A DNA stretch of 64,000 nucleotides from Nitrospirales bacterium. Its GTDB lineage: Bacteria; Nitrospirota; Nitrospiria; Nitrospirales; UBA8639. The stretch is from positions 51,623-115,622 of the forward strand of contig JALDRK010000010.1 of the NCBI GenBank assembly GCA_031315915.1, given 5' to 3'. Both the position numbers and the translations under genes were made by a program. The notes beneath the pieces were generated by a model. That model saw only the letters and a program-made list of their open reading frames with translations. It had not been told where the DNA came from and did no database searches. The stretch's first letter is position 1, and each line of letters begins with the position of its first letter. Positions 1 to 8,896 of this stretch are shown here, one piece after another.

Positions 1-822
1 GATCTATCCACGGGACTCTCCGTCTTTCGGTTCACGGAATTTAACGGGGAGGGAGAACGGTATAACGGAATCAAAGAAACTATCGGTATTAATTTCGTCA
101 CGTTGAGTTGGACCCAACACCTCACCAACAAGCTTGAAAATTGGAGTACCAACTTTACCCTGGGCGTGGGTCCAACAAGAAACCAACCGACCGAGTGGCT
201 GCAAAACGACCTCATCCATGATGAACTGTGGGGCATTCCCCAGGTTCCCGTCGAGGAAACACGCAAACAAACCGATTTCTCCATTACCGGGTCTTTGACC
301 CGCTGGTGGGAAATTCCCGGTCAGAAACGTATTCTTTACATCGGTGGGGGAGGTCAGTTTGGCAGCTTATTCCATGAACTTTTTGCGCGGGCCGGATTTC
401 GACGGTGGTCGCCCTTAAAATCTATTGAACGGTGGACAGGGTCCAATAATGGTATTCTGGCCGGCCTGTTTCGTCCCTTACGGCTGTCCGGCATGGTCAG
501 GGCCTCTCGCGTTGCCCCCGGAGCCGCCTTTCACGACTTGGCGAATACCACCTATGCCACTCAAGGTTCAATCAGCTACGGTTGGTACGATCAACGCACA
601 CTTCACCCCTGGGTTGAAGTGGAAATCGGCGCCACGATTGATTCGGGAATTTTTAACGGACAGCAGGGAGACTCGCTGGAGGAACGGTTTTGGACAGCCG
701 CGCTACGCGTGTATCCATTTACAGTTGAAACCTGGAATGACCAACTCAATAGCCAGGATTTCGGACCGACCTACGGCGCTCGATTGATGATGGATTTGTC
801 GTTTCTGGTTTCGGGGTCCTGA
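1..822 (+). CDS. Outer-membrane beta-barrel-like protein, 3' part
   Basis: The reading frame is open from the first base of the window, so the N-terminus lies outside; the first TTG at 103 is probably not the start. The visible 273 residues are rich in alternating polar and aromatic residues, with many Trp, Tyr and Gly, short turn-like breaks and a C-terminal segment ending in LSFLVSGS. This pattern suits a transmembrane beta-barrel or porin-like protein. No family-specific motif was recognised. An LpxR-like or other OMP family is possible but not shown. It converges with the minus-strand gene ending at 866. Confidence 0.55.
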   Translation, partial: DLSTGLSVFRFTEFNGEGERYNGIKETIGINFVTLSWTQHLTNKLENWSTNFTLGVGPTRNQPTEWLQNDLIHDELWGIPQVPVEETRKQTDFSITGSLTRWWEIPGQKRILYIGGGGQFGSLFHELFARAGFRRWSPLKSIERWTGSNNGILAGLFRPLRLSGMVRASRVAPGAAFHDLANTTYATQGSISYGWYDQRTLHPWVEVEIGATIDSGIFNGQQGDSLEERFWTAALRVYPFTVETWNDQLNSQDFGPTYGARLMMDLSFLVSGS

Positions 823-865
823 GCCATTTACAAAATCACCATCGTGAGACCTACAATCTCAAGCA

Positions 866-1907
866 TCAATTTCCGACCGTCGGCGTAAGCGGTAACCTAT
901 CCCAGGTTTCTCCTGCATTCGTGCTCCGATAGAGCCCCCCACCGTTGGTTCCCACATAGAGGACCTTGGAATCTTGGGGACTCACCTGCAAGCTCCGGAT
1001 GCTCGTGGCTTCTAGCCCGGTCGTCTTCGGCTGCCAGGTCGCTCCTGAATCTTCACTTTTCTGGACCCGGTCACTCGTCGCCAAATACAAAACAGAAGGA
1101 TCAGCCGGATTCAATTGAATCGCACTGACATAGGAATCTTCAATGCTTCCTTCAACCTTGGTCCACTGTTCGCCCTGATCTGTGGATTTATACAGCCCCT
1201 TGGTGGTTCCCGCGTATACGATGTCGCTATCGGTGGGGTCGATGACGATGCCGTTCACTCCCAACGCCATTGAGGCCATTTTGGCATCAAACGCCACCAT
1301 CCCGGTGGTTTTCTTTCCCAAGTTTCCGTAGCATTGGTGGTGCGATACACACTCCTGTCGTCCCGGCAAACAACACGTTTGGTCGTTGCGGATCTATGGC
1401 GAGGGTCACGACAAAACTTACCTCATTCATGCCCTTCATCCGTTCTTTCCAGGTTCGGCCCCCATCCATGCTGCGAAACACGCCGACGGTGGTGGCCGCA
1501 TAGACCATTTCGGTACCCAGAGGATTGAACACCATATGATTCACAATGGCCGAAATCGTGCCCTTTTGAATCCCCTCGTTAAATTGATGCCATGTGCGTC
1601 CTCCGTCTGAACTTTTGTAGGTGCCATCGCCCATGGTTCCGGCAAACACATTAGCCGGCAATATAGGATCGATGGCCAGACTGATGACACGGGTTCGACT
1701 CAGGTCATCAGCCAATCGTTGCCACGTGGTTCCGGTATCGGATGATTTATATACCGCCTCATCGGTAGCCACATACAAAATATTGGGTTTGGTAGGATGC
1801 AAGGCAATGGAGACCACCGTGTCGCTACGGGATCCACACCCCAGCAAGCCCAGGAGGAAGCCAAACCCCACCCCACCGATCACACACAATCTTAAAATAC
1901 CCGGCAT
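866..1907 (-). CDS. BNR/Ycf48-like repeat lipoprotein, split by two one-base indels
   Basis: The N-terminal part (1907 down to about 1350) begins MPGILRL and has a lipoprotein signal ending in LLGLLGC. It is followed by repeats of the type P-x-N-(I/V)-L-(Y/F)-(V/A)-(A/G)-T with YKS(S/T)D-x-G-x-TW, typical of sortilin/BNR and Ycf48-type beta-propellers. The frame is lost at about 1352 and again at about 1315. One added G at the first site and one added A (minus strand) at the second restore TTGGVYRTTNATETWEKKTTG, a standard repeat unit. The gene is therefore one propeller lipoprotein of about 347 residues. Exact ligand and role are unknown; Ycf48 relatives assist assembly of membrane complexes. 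Confidence 0.75.
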
Positions 1908-1941
1908 GGGAAATCCCCTGTGATTTCTTCAGAGTGGGTCA

Positions 1942-3072
1942 TCATGACCCGGGCCGATACGGCTTGGCATAGCCGGTCAGCTCCACGTAGCCACGGCCTT
2001 CGATAGGACGCCCTTGCCATGTACCCGTCACATCCACAGCCCCCTCCCAATAAGTGACCCCGGTACTTCGTGACGTCACCAATTCCTGTTCCGCCATTCG
2101 AGGAATAAGTTGCAGCGCGATCTCCCTGGATGGAATCGTAAACTGCCATTGATTGGGATACCGGGCGCCGCTTCGGGAACTGGTCCAAAATTTTTCCACC
2201 GTCACTTCCATCTCGTCACGAGTTAATAACTGCGAAGAGCCATCACGATTCACGAGGGTTCCACTGGAGGCTGGAGCAAATGTTCCATTGGCCTCGCGGA
2301 GCCAATAGGCCATGATTTCTCGTCCATTGGCCAGTTGAATACTGAACCAGTCCCATCCGACTAACCCCTCGGCCAAATCGGCCGACCCGAACTCATGGTC
2401 CATCCAGCTCTCACCTTCCACAGACAGCAAGGTTTCTTCCACCTGAACCGTGCCTTTCGTGGTTAGGCGCGTCAAGGAGTAATAATGCGAGGTCTCCCCG
2501 GCTTGCTCGCCTTTTTTACTCACTCCTCCGACTCCGTGCACCACAGGCGGTTTACGCGATTCCACCTCCAGGTCAATGGCAAAACCCTCTCCCTGCGCCT
2601 GAAGGTCGAACCGGTGTGGATGCCCGGGCACCGCCTGGACGAACCACCGGTCAATCCACACATGCAGATTGTCCGGTTGGGCTCCGGCTTTGTGAATACC
2701 GGCCCGACTGACCTTTTCCGCCATCCGAAATTGATCACCGGATTCATCGGTGAGTGCAAAATGGGCCAAATACAGGTGGCGAATTGCCCAGACCGATGGA
2801 TTTTTCCGGGCATCGGGATGATCAATCCCTCGACGGAAAAACGTCAGTTCATACCCGAACCGCCGACCGGCTTCCGTAAACAAATGCCCCGTGAAATACC
2901 ACCATTCCGTCTGAAATGCTTCGTGGCTGCCGTGATCGCGAGGAAAAGTATAGTCGTACCCCGATCGAGCGGGAGAAAAGATAGGTCCCTCCTGAGCGGA
3001 CAACCATGCAGGCCAACCGAGGACCAAAAGACACAGACCGGCTACGGCCTTCCAGATGGATCCAGGTCGCAT
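1942..3072 (-). CDS. Secreted CrtC/AttH-like lipocalin-domain hydrolase
   Basis: A 376-residue protein. The ATG at 3072 is chosen because it directly precedes a clear signal peptide (KAVAGLCLLVLGWPAWLSAQ); an upstream TTG at 3201 would add a non-signal tail. The mature part matches the AttH/carotenoid 1,2-hydratase-like family (predicted secreted hydrolases): DYTFPRDHGSH and TEWWYFTGHL near the start, then SWMDHEFG and WDWFSIQL in the middle. Members resemble hydratases of carotenoid or other lipid substrates, but many are uncharacterised. It shares strand with the BNR lipoprotein 34 bases downstream and may be co-transcribed. It is divergent from the LON-domain gene. Confidence 0.8.
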   Translation of the reverse strand: MRPGSIWKAVAGLCLLVLGWPAWLSAQEGPIFSPARSGYDYTFPRDHGSHEAFQTEWWYFTGHLFTEAGRRFGYELTFFRRGIDHPDARKNPSVWAIRHLYLAHFALTDESGDQFRMAEKVSRAGIHKAGAQPDNLHVWIDRWFVQAVPGHPHRFDLQAQGEGFAIDLEVESRKPPVVHGVGGVSKKGEQAGETSHYYSLTRLTTKGTVQVEETLLSVEGESWMDHEFGSADLAEGLVGWDWFSIQLANGREIMAYWLREANGTFAPASSGTLVNRDGSSQLLTRDEMEVTVEKFWTSSRSGARYPNQWQFTIPSREIALQLIPRMAEQELVTSRSTGVTYWEGAVDVTGTWQGRPIEGRGYVELTGYAKPYRPGS

Positions 3073-3225
3073 CTTTATTCTCGTTGCGCTTGTCGCAGAG
3101 GTGTTGAAAAAAGCGCGAGGACACATAGAAGTGGGGGTTATACCACGCGGTCCCCACTCCATCAAAATCCTGTCTTCACAGGTGTTTGGACGATCTTGCA
3201 CAGATATTCACTTCGATCGATTACG

Positions 3226-3255
3226 TTGACTTTGACGAAAATCCTCGGCTATCGT
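3226..3255 (+). promoter_or_regulatory. Candidate leaderless promoter of the LON-domain gene
   Basis: TTGACT (3226-3231) and TATCGT (3250-3255) are separated by 18 bases. The ATG at 3261 lies 5 bases after the -10, so transcription would begin at or next to the start codon. No Shine-Dalgarno precedes 3261. Confidence 0.45.
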
Positions 3256-3260
3256 ACCGC

Positions 3261-3920
3261 ATGTCTTTGGAATTTTCTCCCACAGAATCGCAAGCGTTTC
3301 CCATTCCCGACATAATTCCCCTTTTTCCCCTTCCCTCTATTGTGTTTTTCCCGGAAACCTACCTCCCGTTGCATATTTTCGAGCCCCGATACCGGGACAT
3401 GGTTCAAGACGCCTCAAGCCAGGGACGTTGCATCGGAATGGCCCTCCTCAAGGAAGGATGGGAGGAGCATTATTATGAAACACCGCCGATTTATGACCTG
3501 GGCTGTGTAGGCCGTATTATCAGTTTACATAAATTATCGGACGGACGGTTTAATATTGTTCTTCAAGGGCTCCAACGTTGCACGTATACGGAACAAGCGA
3601 CTCCAACACTCTATCGTCAGGCCAAGACGACCCTGCGGCATCAGACGACTCCGCCGACTCTCACGGTGGACATCCGCATGCAATTGGAATCGGTCGCTCA
3701 AGAATATTTACAATGGAGAAAAGCCACGGAACTCTCTCAGATCATTAACGCCGGACAATTGACGGACTCGATTCTGGTCAATAACTTGTCAGCAGGCCTG
3801 GATTTTTCACCTCTGGAAAAACAATTCCTTCTGGAGTCGGATAACCTCTCCCAACAAGCCCGCCGGTTAACGGATTTACTGCGATTCAAACTGGCCGACC
3901 TCCCGCTGAATCAGGAATAA
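3261..3920 (+). CDS. LON substrate-binding domain protein
   Basis: 219 residues. It contains the Lon N-terminal (PUA-like) domain only: IPLFPLPSIVFFPE, then LPLHIFEPRYRDMV, then the GCVGRI and DGRFNIVLQG segments. There is no AAA+ or protease domain, so this is the stand-alone family. Its function is unknown; the domain binds unfolded or specific protein ligands in Lon. ATG 3261 is preferred over a TTG at 3186 because the conserved domain begins shortly after it and a promoter-like -35/-10 pair ends just upstream. It lies 5 bases before the ABC transporter ATPase gene and probably shares its operon. Confidence 0.8.
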   Translation: MSLEFSPTESQAFPIPDIIPLFPLPSIVFFPETYLPLHIFEPRYRDMVQDASSQGRCIGMALLKEGWEEHYYETPPIYDLGCVGRIISLHKLSDGRFNIVLQGLQRCTYTEQATPTLYRQAKTTLRHQTTPPTLTVDIRMQLESVAQEYLQWRKATELSQIINAGQLTDSILVNNLSAGLDFSPLEKQFLLESDNLSQQARRLTDLLRFKLADLPLNQE

Positions 3921-3925
3921 GCTTC

Positions 3926-4903
3926 ATGTCTTCCTCTATTGCCATTGACGTACAAGGGCTTGGAAAAAGCTATGACGGAGTCAAAGCCGTCGATAATCTT
4001 TCCCTGACTGTTCATGAGGGAGAAATATTCGGTCTATTAGGACCCAACGGGGCCGGGAAAAGTACGACTCTCCGCATTCTGATTACCACCCTCAAACCCA
4101 CCTCCGGAACCGCCAAAATATTTGGGCGGGACGTGGTGGAAGAGGCGGATACCGTCAGACGCCTTATCGGATACGTGCCGCAGGAACGCGCCATTGACCG
4201 TTTCTTGACCGGTCGCGAACATCTGCTGCTCCTTGCGGATCTGTACCACCTGAAAAAAGACGAGGCGCGAACCCGGATTGACAGCCTCCTCAAACTGGTC
4301 AGCCTCGAAGAGCATGCGGACCGGGTGGCTAAAGGGTATTCCGGCGGCATGAAACGCAAACTGGATATTGCCTGCGGCCTCCTGCCGAATCCCAAAGTGT
4401 TATTTCTCGATGAACCGACACTGGGACTTGATGTGCAGAGCCGATTGAATATTTGGGAATATGTCCGTCAGTTGCGCGATCAGGGCATCACCATCGTGAT
4501 GACAACCAATTATCTGGACGAGGCGGACCAACTGTGCGACCGGCTGGCGATCATTGATCGTGGCCAAATCCGCGCCATCGGCTCTCCCAAAGACCTGAAA
4601 GCCGGTTTGGGCGGGGATGGGGTCTGGCTCACCCTTGGGGATCCGACCCCGCAAGCCCTGGAAAAACTGACGACGGCTCTCAAGACGTTGCCATATGTCC
4701 GGGCGATCACCCCGCGAGAACAGGGCCTGGATGTCCGGGTAGATGGACCCGAAAAAGCTCTCCCGGCTATTTTAGAAATCGCGGGCAAAGTCGGATGCCG
4801 ATTGGATGGGATCGAGTACCATCGTCCTCGGCTGGATGACGTATTTGTGGCCCACACGGGGCGATCCATGAAAGACGACCTCCAGGAATCTTCCTCAGAT
4901 TAG
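3926..4903 (+). CDS. ABC-2 type exporter ATP-binding protein (DrrA-like)
   Basis: 325 residues. Walker A GPNGAGKST is at residues 39-47, the signature YSGGMKRK near 138, Walker B VLFLDEPTLGLD near 158, and the H-loop region is VMTTNYLDEAD. The C-terminal 80 residues form the DUF4162-type extension seen in DrrA/CcmA-like drug and polysaccharide exporters. The family couples ATP hydrolysis to export through a partner permease; the gene just downstream (4944) is that permease. The substrate cannot be read from sequence. Daunorubicin-type annotations of this family are generic. Confidence 0.9.
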   Translation: MSSSIAIDVQGLGKSYDGVKAVDNLSLTVHEGEIFGLLGPNGAGKSTTLRILITTLKPTSGTAKIFGRDVVEEADTVRRLIGYVPQERAIDRFLTGREHLLLLADLYHLKKDEARTRIDSLLKLVSLEEHADRVAKGYSGGMKRKLDIACGLLPNPKVLFLDEPTLGLDVQSRLNIWEYVRQLRDQGITIVMTTNYLDEADQLCDRLAIIDRGQIRAIGSPKDLKAGLGGDGVWLTLGDPTPQALEKLTTALKTLPYVRAITPREQGLDVRVDGPEKALPAILEIAGKVGCRLDGIEYHRPRLDDVFVAHTGRSMKDDLQESSSD

Positions 4904-4943
4904 TCCGGCACTCACCCCGCTTACTTTGTTGAAAGGTTTCTTC

Positions 4944-5723
4944 ATGCAAGAGCAAATACAGGAAGTGCTCGCCTTGACTAACCGATGGGTGAAACGGCTG
5001 AGCCGAGAAAAATTCAGTATGTTGTTTACCTTAATCCAGCCCATGCTGTTTTGGCTGATATTCTTCGGTAATCTGTTTCAACGCGCAGCCGATGTCCAGG
5101 TCGTGCAAGCCCCGAATTATATGAGCTTTCTAGCGGCCGGCGTGGTCGTGATGACCGTGCTCAATAATGGATTGGCCGGCGGCGTCGACCTGTTATTCGA
5201 TAAAGAAAACGGTTTCTTGGAGCGCCTGATGGCCACACCCATTCGCCGGTCTTCGGTTATTCTGAGCCGGTTTCTCTTTGTCATGGCGATCACCGGCATG
5301 CAGATTCTGGTCATTCTGGGCGTCGCGTTTCTGTTCGGCGTACAAGCGGAAACCGGTATTCTGGGTATTGCCGTCATCCTCTTGATCGGCATGGCCTTCG
5401 GTATCGGACTGACGGCCATCTCCATGGCCATGGCCTTTTCGGTCAAAAGCCACGGCGATTTCTTTTCGGTTCTGGGATTCCTGTCTCTTCCGATGATTTT
5501 CTTGAGTTCCGCACTCGTTCCCCTGGCGGCCATGCCCGGATGGATGAATGTCCTGGCTCTGTTCAATCCTATGACCTGGGTCATTGATGCCGTCCGACCA
5601 TTGATCATCTCCGGATGGAGTCAAGCCCTTCCCCAGGTGGCGATCGCGGCGGCTGTCCTGATTGCCTTCGATGCCCTCTGCCTCTACGGCGGGGCCAAAG
5701 CCTTCAAACGAACGGTGGGATAA
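4944..5723 (+). CDS. ABC-2 type exporter permease
   Basis: 259 residues with six hydrophobic segments and the ABC-2 membrane topology: a short cytoplasmic N-terminus (RWVKRLSREKFSMLF), the conserved ENGFLERLMATPI loop and the GFLSLPMIFLSSALVPL segment followed by NPMTWVIDAVRP. The ATG at 4944 is chosen over an in-frame TTG at 4926 because GAAAGG lies at ribosome-binding distance and the ATG form has a normal family N-terminus. It forms a transporter with the ATPase encoded 40 bases upstream. Confidence 0.9.
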   Translation: MQEQIQEVLALTNRWVKRLSREKFSMLFTLIQPMLFWLIFFGNLFQRAADVQVVQAPNYMSFLAAGVVVMTVLNNGLAGGVDLLFDKENGFLERLMATPIRRSSVILSRFLFVMAITGMQILVILGVAFLFGVQAETGILGIAVILLIGMAFGIGLTAISMAMAFSVKSHGDFFSVLGFLSLPMIFLSSALVPLAAMPGWMNVLALFNPMTWVIDAVRPLIISGWSQALPQVAIAAAVLIAFDALCLYGGAKAFKRTVG

Positions 5724-5750
5724 CCGCTTTCTCCTGATGTCAGACAACCG

Positions 5751-6590
5751 TTGAACGCTCCCTCACCAGAACGCGTGCAAGCGTTGTTGCAGTTACTATC
5801 CGATCCCGACGAGAACATTGCCCGCACCATCCATGAAGAACTGGTCAAATTGGGCCCTCGGGTGTTGCCATTCCTGCTAACCGCTCAAGCGGAGCGCCCG
5901 ACCCTCACGCCCCTCCTGACTTGGGTCATCGAGGAAATCCACTTTCCACAACTCCGTGATACCTTCCGGCAAGGCATCCTTCAGGGATCGCTTGATTGGG
6001 AACAGGGTGCATTTCTCATCGCCCAACTCCGCGATCCGAATCTCAACGTCGCCCACTACCGAAATCTCCTCGATCAACTTGCAGAAGAGTTCCGCGCCAA
6101 ATGGAAACTCGAGTCGTTTTCGGCGGAAGACACCGCTCAACATCTGGCCATGTTTCTGTTCAAAGATAAAGGGTTTTCCGGAAACCGGGAACATTATTAC
6201 GATCCGGACAATAGCTTCATGCACGTCGTCATTGATCGACGGCAAGGCATTCCCATCACGCTTTCGGCTCTGTATGCGTTCGTGGCAAAGAGGGTTGGAT
6301 TACCAATCGTGGGAGTCGGTTTGCCGGGTCATTTCATTGTTCGGATTGAGGGAATCACTCCACCGGCGTTTCTGGATGCCTTTAATGCAGGGGTACGGTT
6401 ATCCGAACAGGACTGTCGAAAATTCATCGAAGCCGCAGGAATGGAATTTCACCCAAACTATCTCCATCAAAGCCCGACTCCGGCCATTCTATCCCGCATG
6501 CTCCGGAATTTACTTGGCGTGTATGAGGAAATCCATCAGGAAACGATGGCGCGACGAGTGATGGCCCTTTTGACCAGTTTCGATGCCTAA
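5751..6590 (+). CDS. SirB1-family transglutaminase-like/TPR protein
   Basis: 279 residues. The middle contains the SirB1/COG2912 signature: FSGNREHYYDPDNSFMHVVI, then RRQGIPITLSALYAFVAKR and VGLPGHFIVR. These resemble a degenerate transglutaminase fold followed by helical repeats. The N-terminal about 100 residues are HEAT-like (SDPDENIARTIHEEL). The biochemical role of the family is unknown. The start is a TTG at 5751, close behind the permease stop; no better ATG is available without losing the helical N-terminus. It converges with the MBL hydrolase gene. Confidence 0.8.
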   Translation: MNAPSPERVQALLQLLSDPDENIARTIHEELVKLGPRVLPFLLTAQAERPTLTPLLTWVIEEIHFPQLRDTFRQGILQGSLDWEQGAFLIAQLRDPNLNVAHYRNLLDQLAEEFRAKWKLESFSAEDTAQHLAMFLFKDKGFSGNREHYYDPDNSFMHVVIDRRQGIPITLSALYAFVAKRVGLPIVGVGLPGHFIVRIEGITPPAFLDAFNAGVRLSEQDCRKFIEAAGMEFHPNYLHQSPTPAILSRMLRNLLGVYEEIHQETMARRVMALLTSFDA

Positions 6591-6597
6591 TCGGGCA

Positions 6598-7353
6598 TCA
6601 GACCTGAAGGTGCAACAGGTCTTTGGCCTTGATAATCTTGCCGGAGAAATATTTTCCTGCCTGTTTCACGACATTCGACCGATCCGCCAGAGGATAAAAA
6701 TGCGACAGCACCAGCTTTTTGACCTGGGCTTCACTGGCCACTTTCCCGCATTGCTCGGCATGCATGTGGCTGGCACCCGGACTGCGTGACGAAAACGAAC
6801 AATCCATAATGGCCACATCGACACCCCGGCATATTTTGATTAAATTATCGCTGGCCATGGCATCCCCTGAAAACGAAGCCGTTCGCCCCTGATAAGCAAA
6901 TCGATACCCTAAACACACCTGGCTATCCGTATGCGTCATCGGGATGGGAATAATCTTAGTCTGACCGATATGAAAAGGACGGCGGTGCACCTCTCTGAGC
7001 ATCACTTTAAACGGAGCGCTGGAAAAGACCGGAATCGTGTCCAGCAAGGTTCCAAAAAGCCGTTTGGTGCCCGGCGGACCGTAAATATGCAAGGCGCCCC
7101 TGGATCCTCCCCCATACAGGGCATGACACACCGCATCGAAGAAAAACGTAATAAAATCCGAAAAATGATCGGCATGATAATGGGTGAAAATGAGATGTTG
7201 AATGGTATGGCGGTCCAGACCGGTTTTCAGTAGATTGGGGAGCGTTCGAGGACCGAAATCCAGTAGAATAGGCCGGTCCGTGGCAATCAAATATCCTGCT
7301 GCCGCCCGGCGGGGATGCATATTGGTTCCTGATCCTAAAATGGTGATTTGCAT
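6598..7353 (-). CDS. MBL-fold metallohydrolase, RNase Z-like
   Basis: 251 residues with the beta-lactamase-fold metal motif HYHADH (in IFTHYHADHFSDF), a later His in PMTHTD, Asp in FSGDAMASD, and a C-terminal His in VLSHFYP. The N-terminus MQITILGSGT with RAAAGYL is typical of the RNase Z/ElaC-like and phosphodiesterase branch. It probably hydrolyses phosphodiester or related bonds in the cytoplasm. It is shorter than true RNase Z and lacks an obvious exosite arm, so tRNA processing is not claimed. Confidence 0.8.
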   Translation of the reverse strand: MQITILGSGTNMHPRRAAAGYLIATDRPILLDFGPRTLPNLLKTGLDRHTIQHLIFTHYHADHFSDFITFFFDAVCHALYGGGSRGALHIYGPPGTKRLFGTLLDTIPVFSSAPFKVMLREVHRRPFHIGQTKIIPIPMTHTDSQVCLGYRFAYQGRTASFSGDAMASDNLIKICRGVDVAIMDCSFSSRSPGASHMHAEQCGKVASEAQVKKLVLSHFYPLADRSNVVKQAGKYFSGKIIKAKDLLHLQV

Positions 7354-7407
7354 AACTCTGAGTGACTCCTTAATTCAACCACGATAAACATTCTTTCTTC
7401 TGCGCGT

Positions 7408-8055
7408 ATGTCTACTCCAACCAATTCCCAACAGGAACCCAGCCGAGCGATCAACCCGTTGTTTGGCCTCCTGGCAATCGGGAGCATCGTAGCAAGCATT
7501 TGGATTTGGAATCATCTCTCCTTCGATACGCAAGACTATATTACCGAGGATCTCCTACCGATTTTCCTGGCATTGTCGGCTCTGGCAGGTGGACTGTGGG
7601 TCGCCTGGAAAAAGTGGCGGGCCCATCAAGACCGGCTCAAGCTGCGGGATCGGCTCATTCAGCGGTTCCAAAAAGAACCCTCGCCCCACAAACGTCGGGA
7701 CCTGGCCTTTACGATCGTGGAAGTGAATCGATTTGAACCGGAAGGGTTGGAAGCCGTGGCCGAACCCATGGCCGAATTGTTTATCTGGACCGTCAAAACG
7801 GCACTCGGGGATAAACAACATCGGGTGCGCGGCATGGCGGTGAGCTATCTGGGAGTCTTGAACCACCAACCGGCGATTCCCCTCCTGATGAAAGCGCTGG
7901 AAGACGATCATGCCCATGTGCGGGCCAGCGCGGCGTTGGCGTTTTGCCGGATGCGCACCAAAGAAGCCAAGCCTAAATTGGAAGTGATGATGAAAGAAGA
8001 TTGGGATCAGACGGTAAGAAGCCGATCACGGGAAGCGGTCGAACGCATGTCCTAA
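7408..8055 (+). CDS. Membrane-anchored HEAT-repeat protein
   Basis: 215 residues. Two hydrophobic segments occur near the N-terminus (PLFGLLAIGSIVASIWIW and DLLPIFLALSALAGGLWVAW), followed by a charged linker. A C-terminal HEAT/PBS-lyase-like repeat region reads HRVRGMAVSYLGVLNHQPAIP and AHVRASAALAFCRM. The repeats suggest a cytoplasmic protein-interaction module tethered to the membrane. The ligand is unknown. The gene is divergent from the MBL hydrolase at 7353 and converges with the gene ending at 8140. Confidence 0.75.
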   Translation: MSTPTNSQQEPSRAINPLFGLLAIGSIVASIWIWNHLSFDTQDYITEDLLPIFLALSALAGGLWVAWKKWRAHQDRLKLRDRLIQRFQKEPSPHKRRDLAFTIVEVNRFEPEGLEAVAEPMAELFIWTVKTALGDKQHRVRGMAVSYLGVLNHQPAIPLLMKALEDDHAHVRASAALAFCRMRTKEAKPKLEVMMKEDWDQTVRSRSREAVERMS

Positions 8056-8139
8056 GATGGAAGGAAGATTGAGCTCAAAATGGTCTGGGGAACATATTTA
8101 TCGGCAGACCGCTCCATCCATTCTACTCACTCATCCCAC

Positions 8140-8784
8140 TCACTTTAACTCTTCGTTCAGCCCTTCCTGATCGGCCGCGGTAAACCGATACCCTTTATTC
8201 ATCAACGCCTGCATGCCGTCCATCAGCCCTTGAAATTGCACATTCGCCCTCATGCGGTCGAAAAGACCGGTGAGATGGACGATATATTCCGTAACCGGCT
8301 GATGACTGAAAAACGGCAGCCCGAGGGACTCGACGACGTCCCGGGTTTCCTGCAGGTTATATTCTTTATTATCATCTCCATCCCCGACCAGAACCATCTG
8401 AAAAAACGTCAGACTAAGGGACAGCTCCTGTTGAGCCTTGCCGAATCCTTCCCGCGCCGCCTCCAACCCCCCAGGATAGCGTTTGACACATTCGTGACTC
8501 GAGTCAATAGGCTGGTTGACCATAAACCGAACTTTTTGAGCCTGAGTTTTGGGCTTGGTGTGCTGTTGCTGCTTATAAAACCAAGCCGTGCATGTATCTG
8601 CCAATGAAAACTCCTGCTTGTCTTTGATGATCTGCGCATGAACGTGTTGCCTGAACCCTTGAAAGAGGTCGGTCCCCGGACTGGCCTGGGCCTGACCGTG
8701 GAGACCCAATACCAGAAGCATCGCCCCCCCGAATATGACCGAAAGGCGTGTGGCATTGCGTCTGTTTTTTACTTTGAAATCCAT
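8140..8784 (-). CDS. Secreted protein of unknown function with an EF-hand-like loop
   Basis: 214 residues. The N-terminus carries a signal peptide (RLSVIFGGAMLLVLGLHGQAQA, cut after AQA). No known family was recognised. Around residue 135 the segment DGDDNKEYNLQE has acidic or amide residues at positions 1, 3, 5, 7, 9 and a Glu at 12, matching a calcium-binding EF-hand loop. Only one such loop is visible. Two Cys (DTCTAW and HECVKR) could pair in the periplasm. Confidence 0.55.
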   Translation of the reverse strand: MDFKVKNRRNATRLSVIFGGAMLLVLGLHGQAQASPGTDLFQGFRQHVHAQIIKDKQEFSLADTCTAWFYKQQQHTKPKTQAQKVRFMVNQPIDSSHECVKRYPGGLEAAREGFGKAQQELSLSLTFFQMVLVGDGDDNKEYNLQETRDVVESLGLPFFSHQPVTEYIVHLTGLFDRMRANVQFQGLMDGMQALMNKGYRFTAADQEGLNEELK

Positions 8785-8884
8785 ATGTCTCCTGGAATAA
8801 TTTCTCAGTATACCATCGGATTCACGCGTCTTCTAATGAAATTTCATTTTTTGGCGAGAGCCTCTCATTAATTTGTTTCCGTGT

Positions 8885-8890
8885 TAGAAT
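8885..8890 (+). promoter_or_regulatory. Candidate -10 box for a leaderless transcript
   Basis: TAGAAT ends 6 bases before the ATG at 8897, and no Shine-Dalgarno precedes either ATG (8891 or 8897). The -35 is weak. The layout suits leaderless initiation at 8897. Confidence 0.35.
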
Positions 8891-8896
8891 ATGGGC

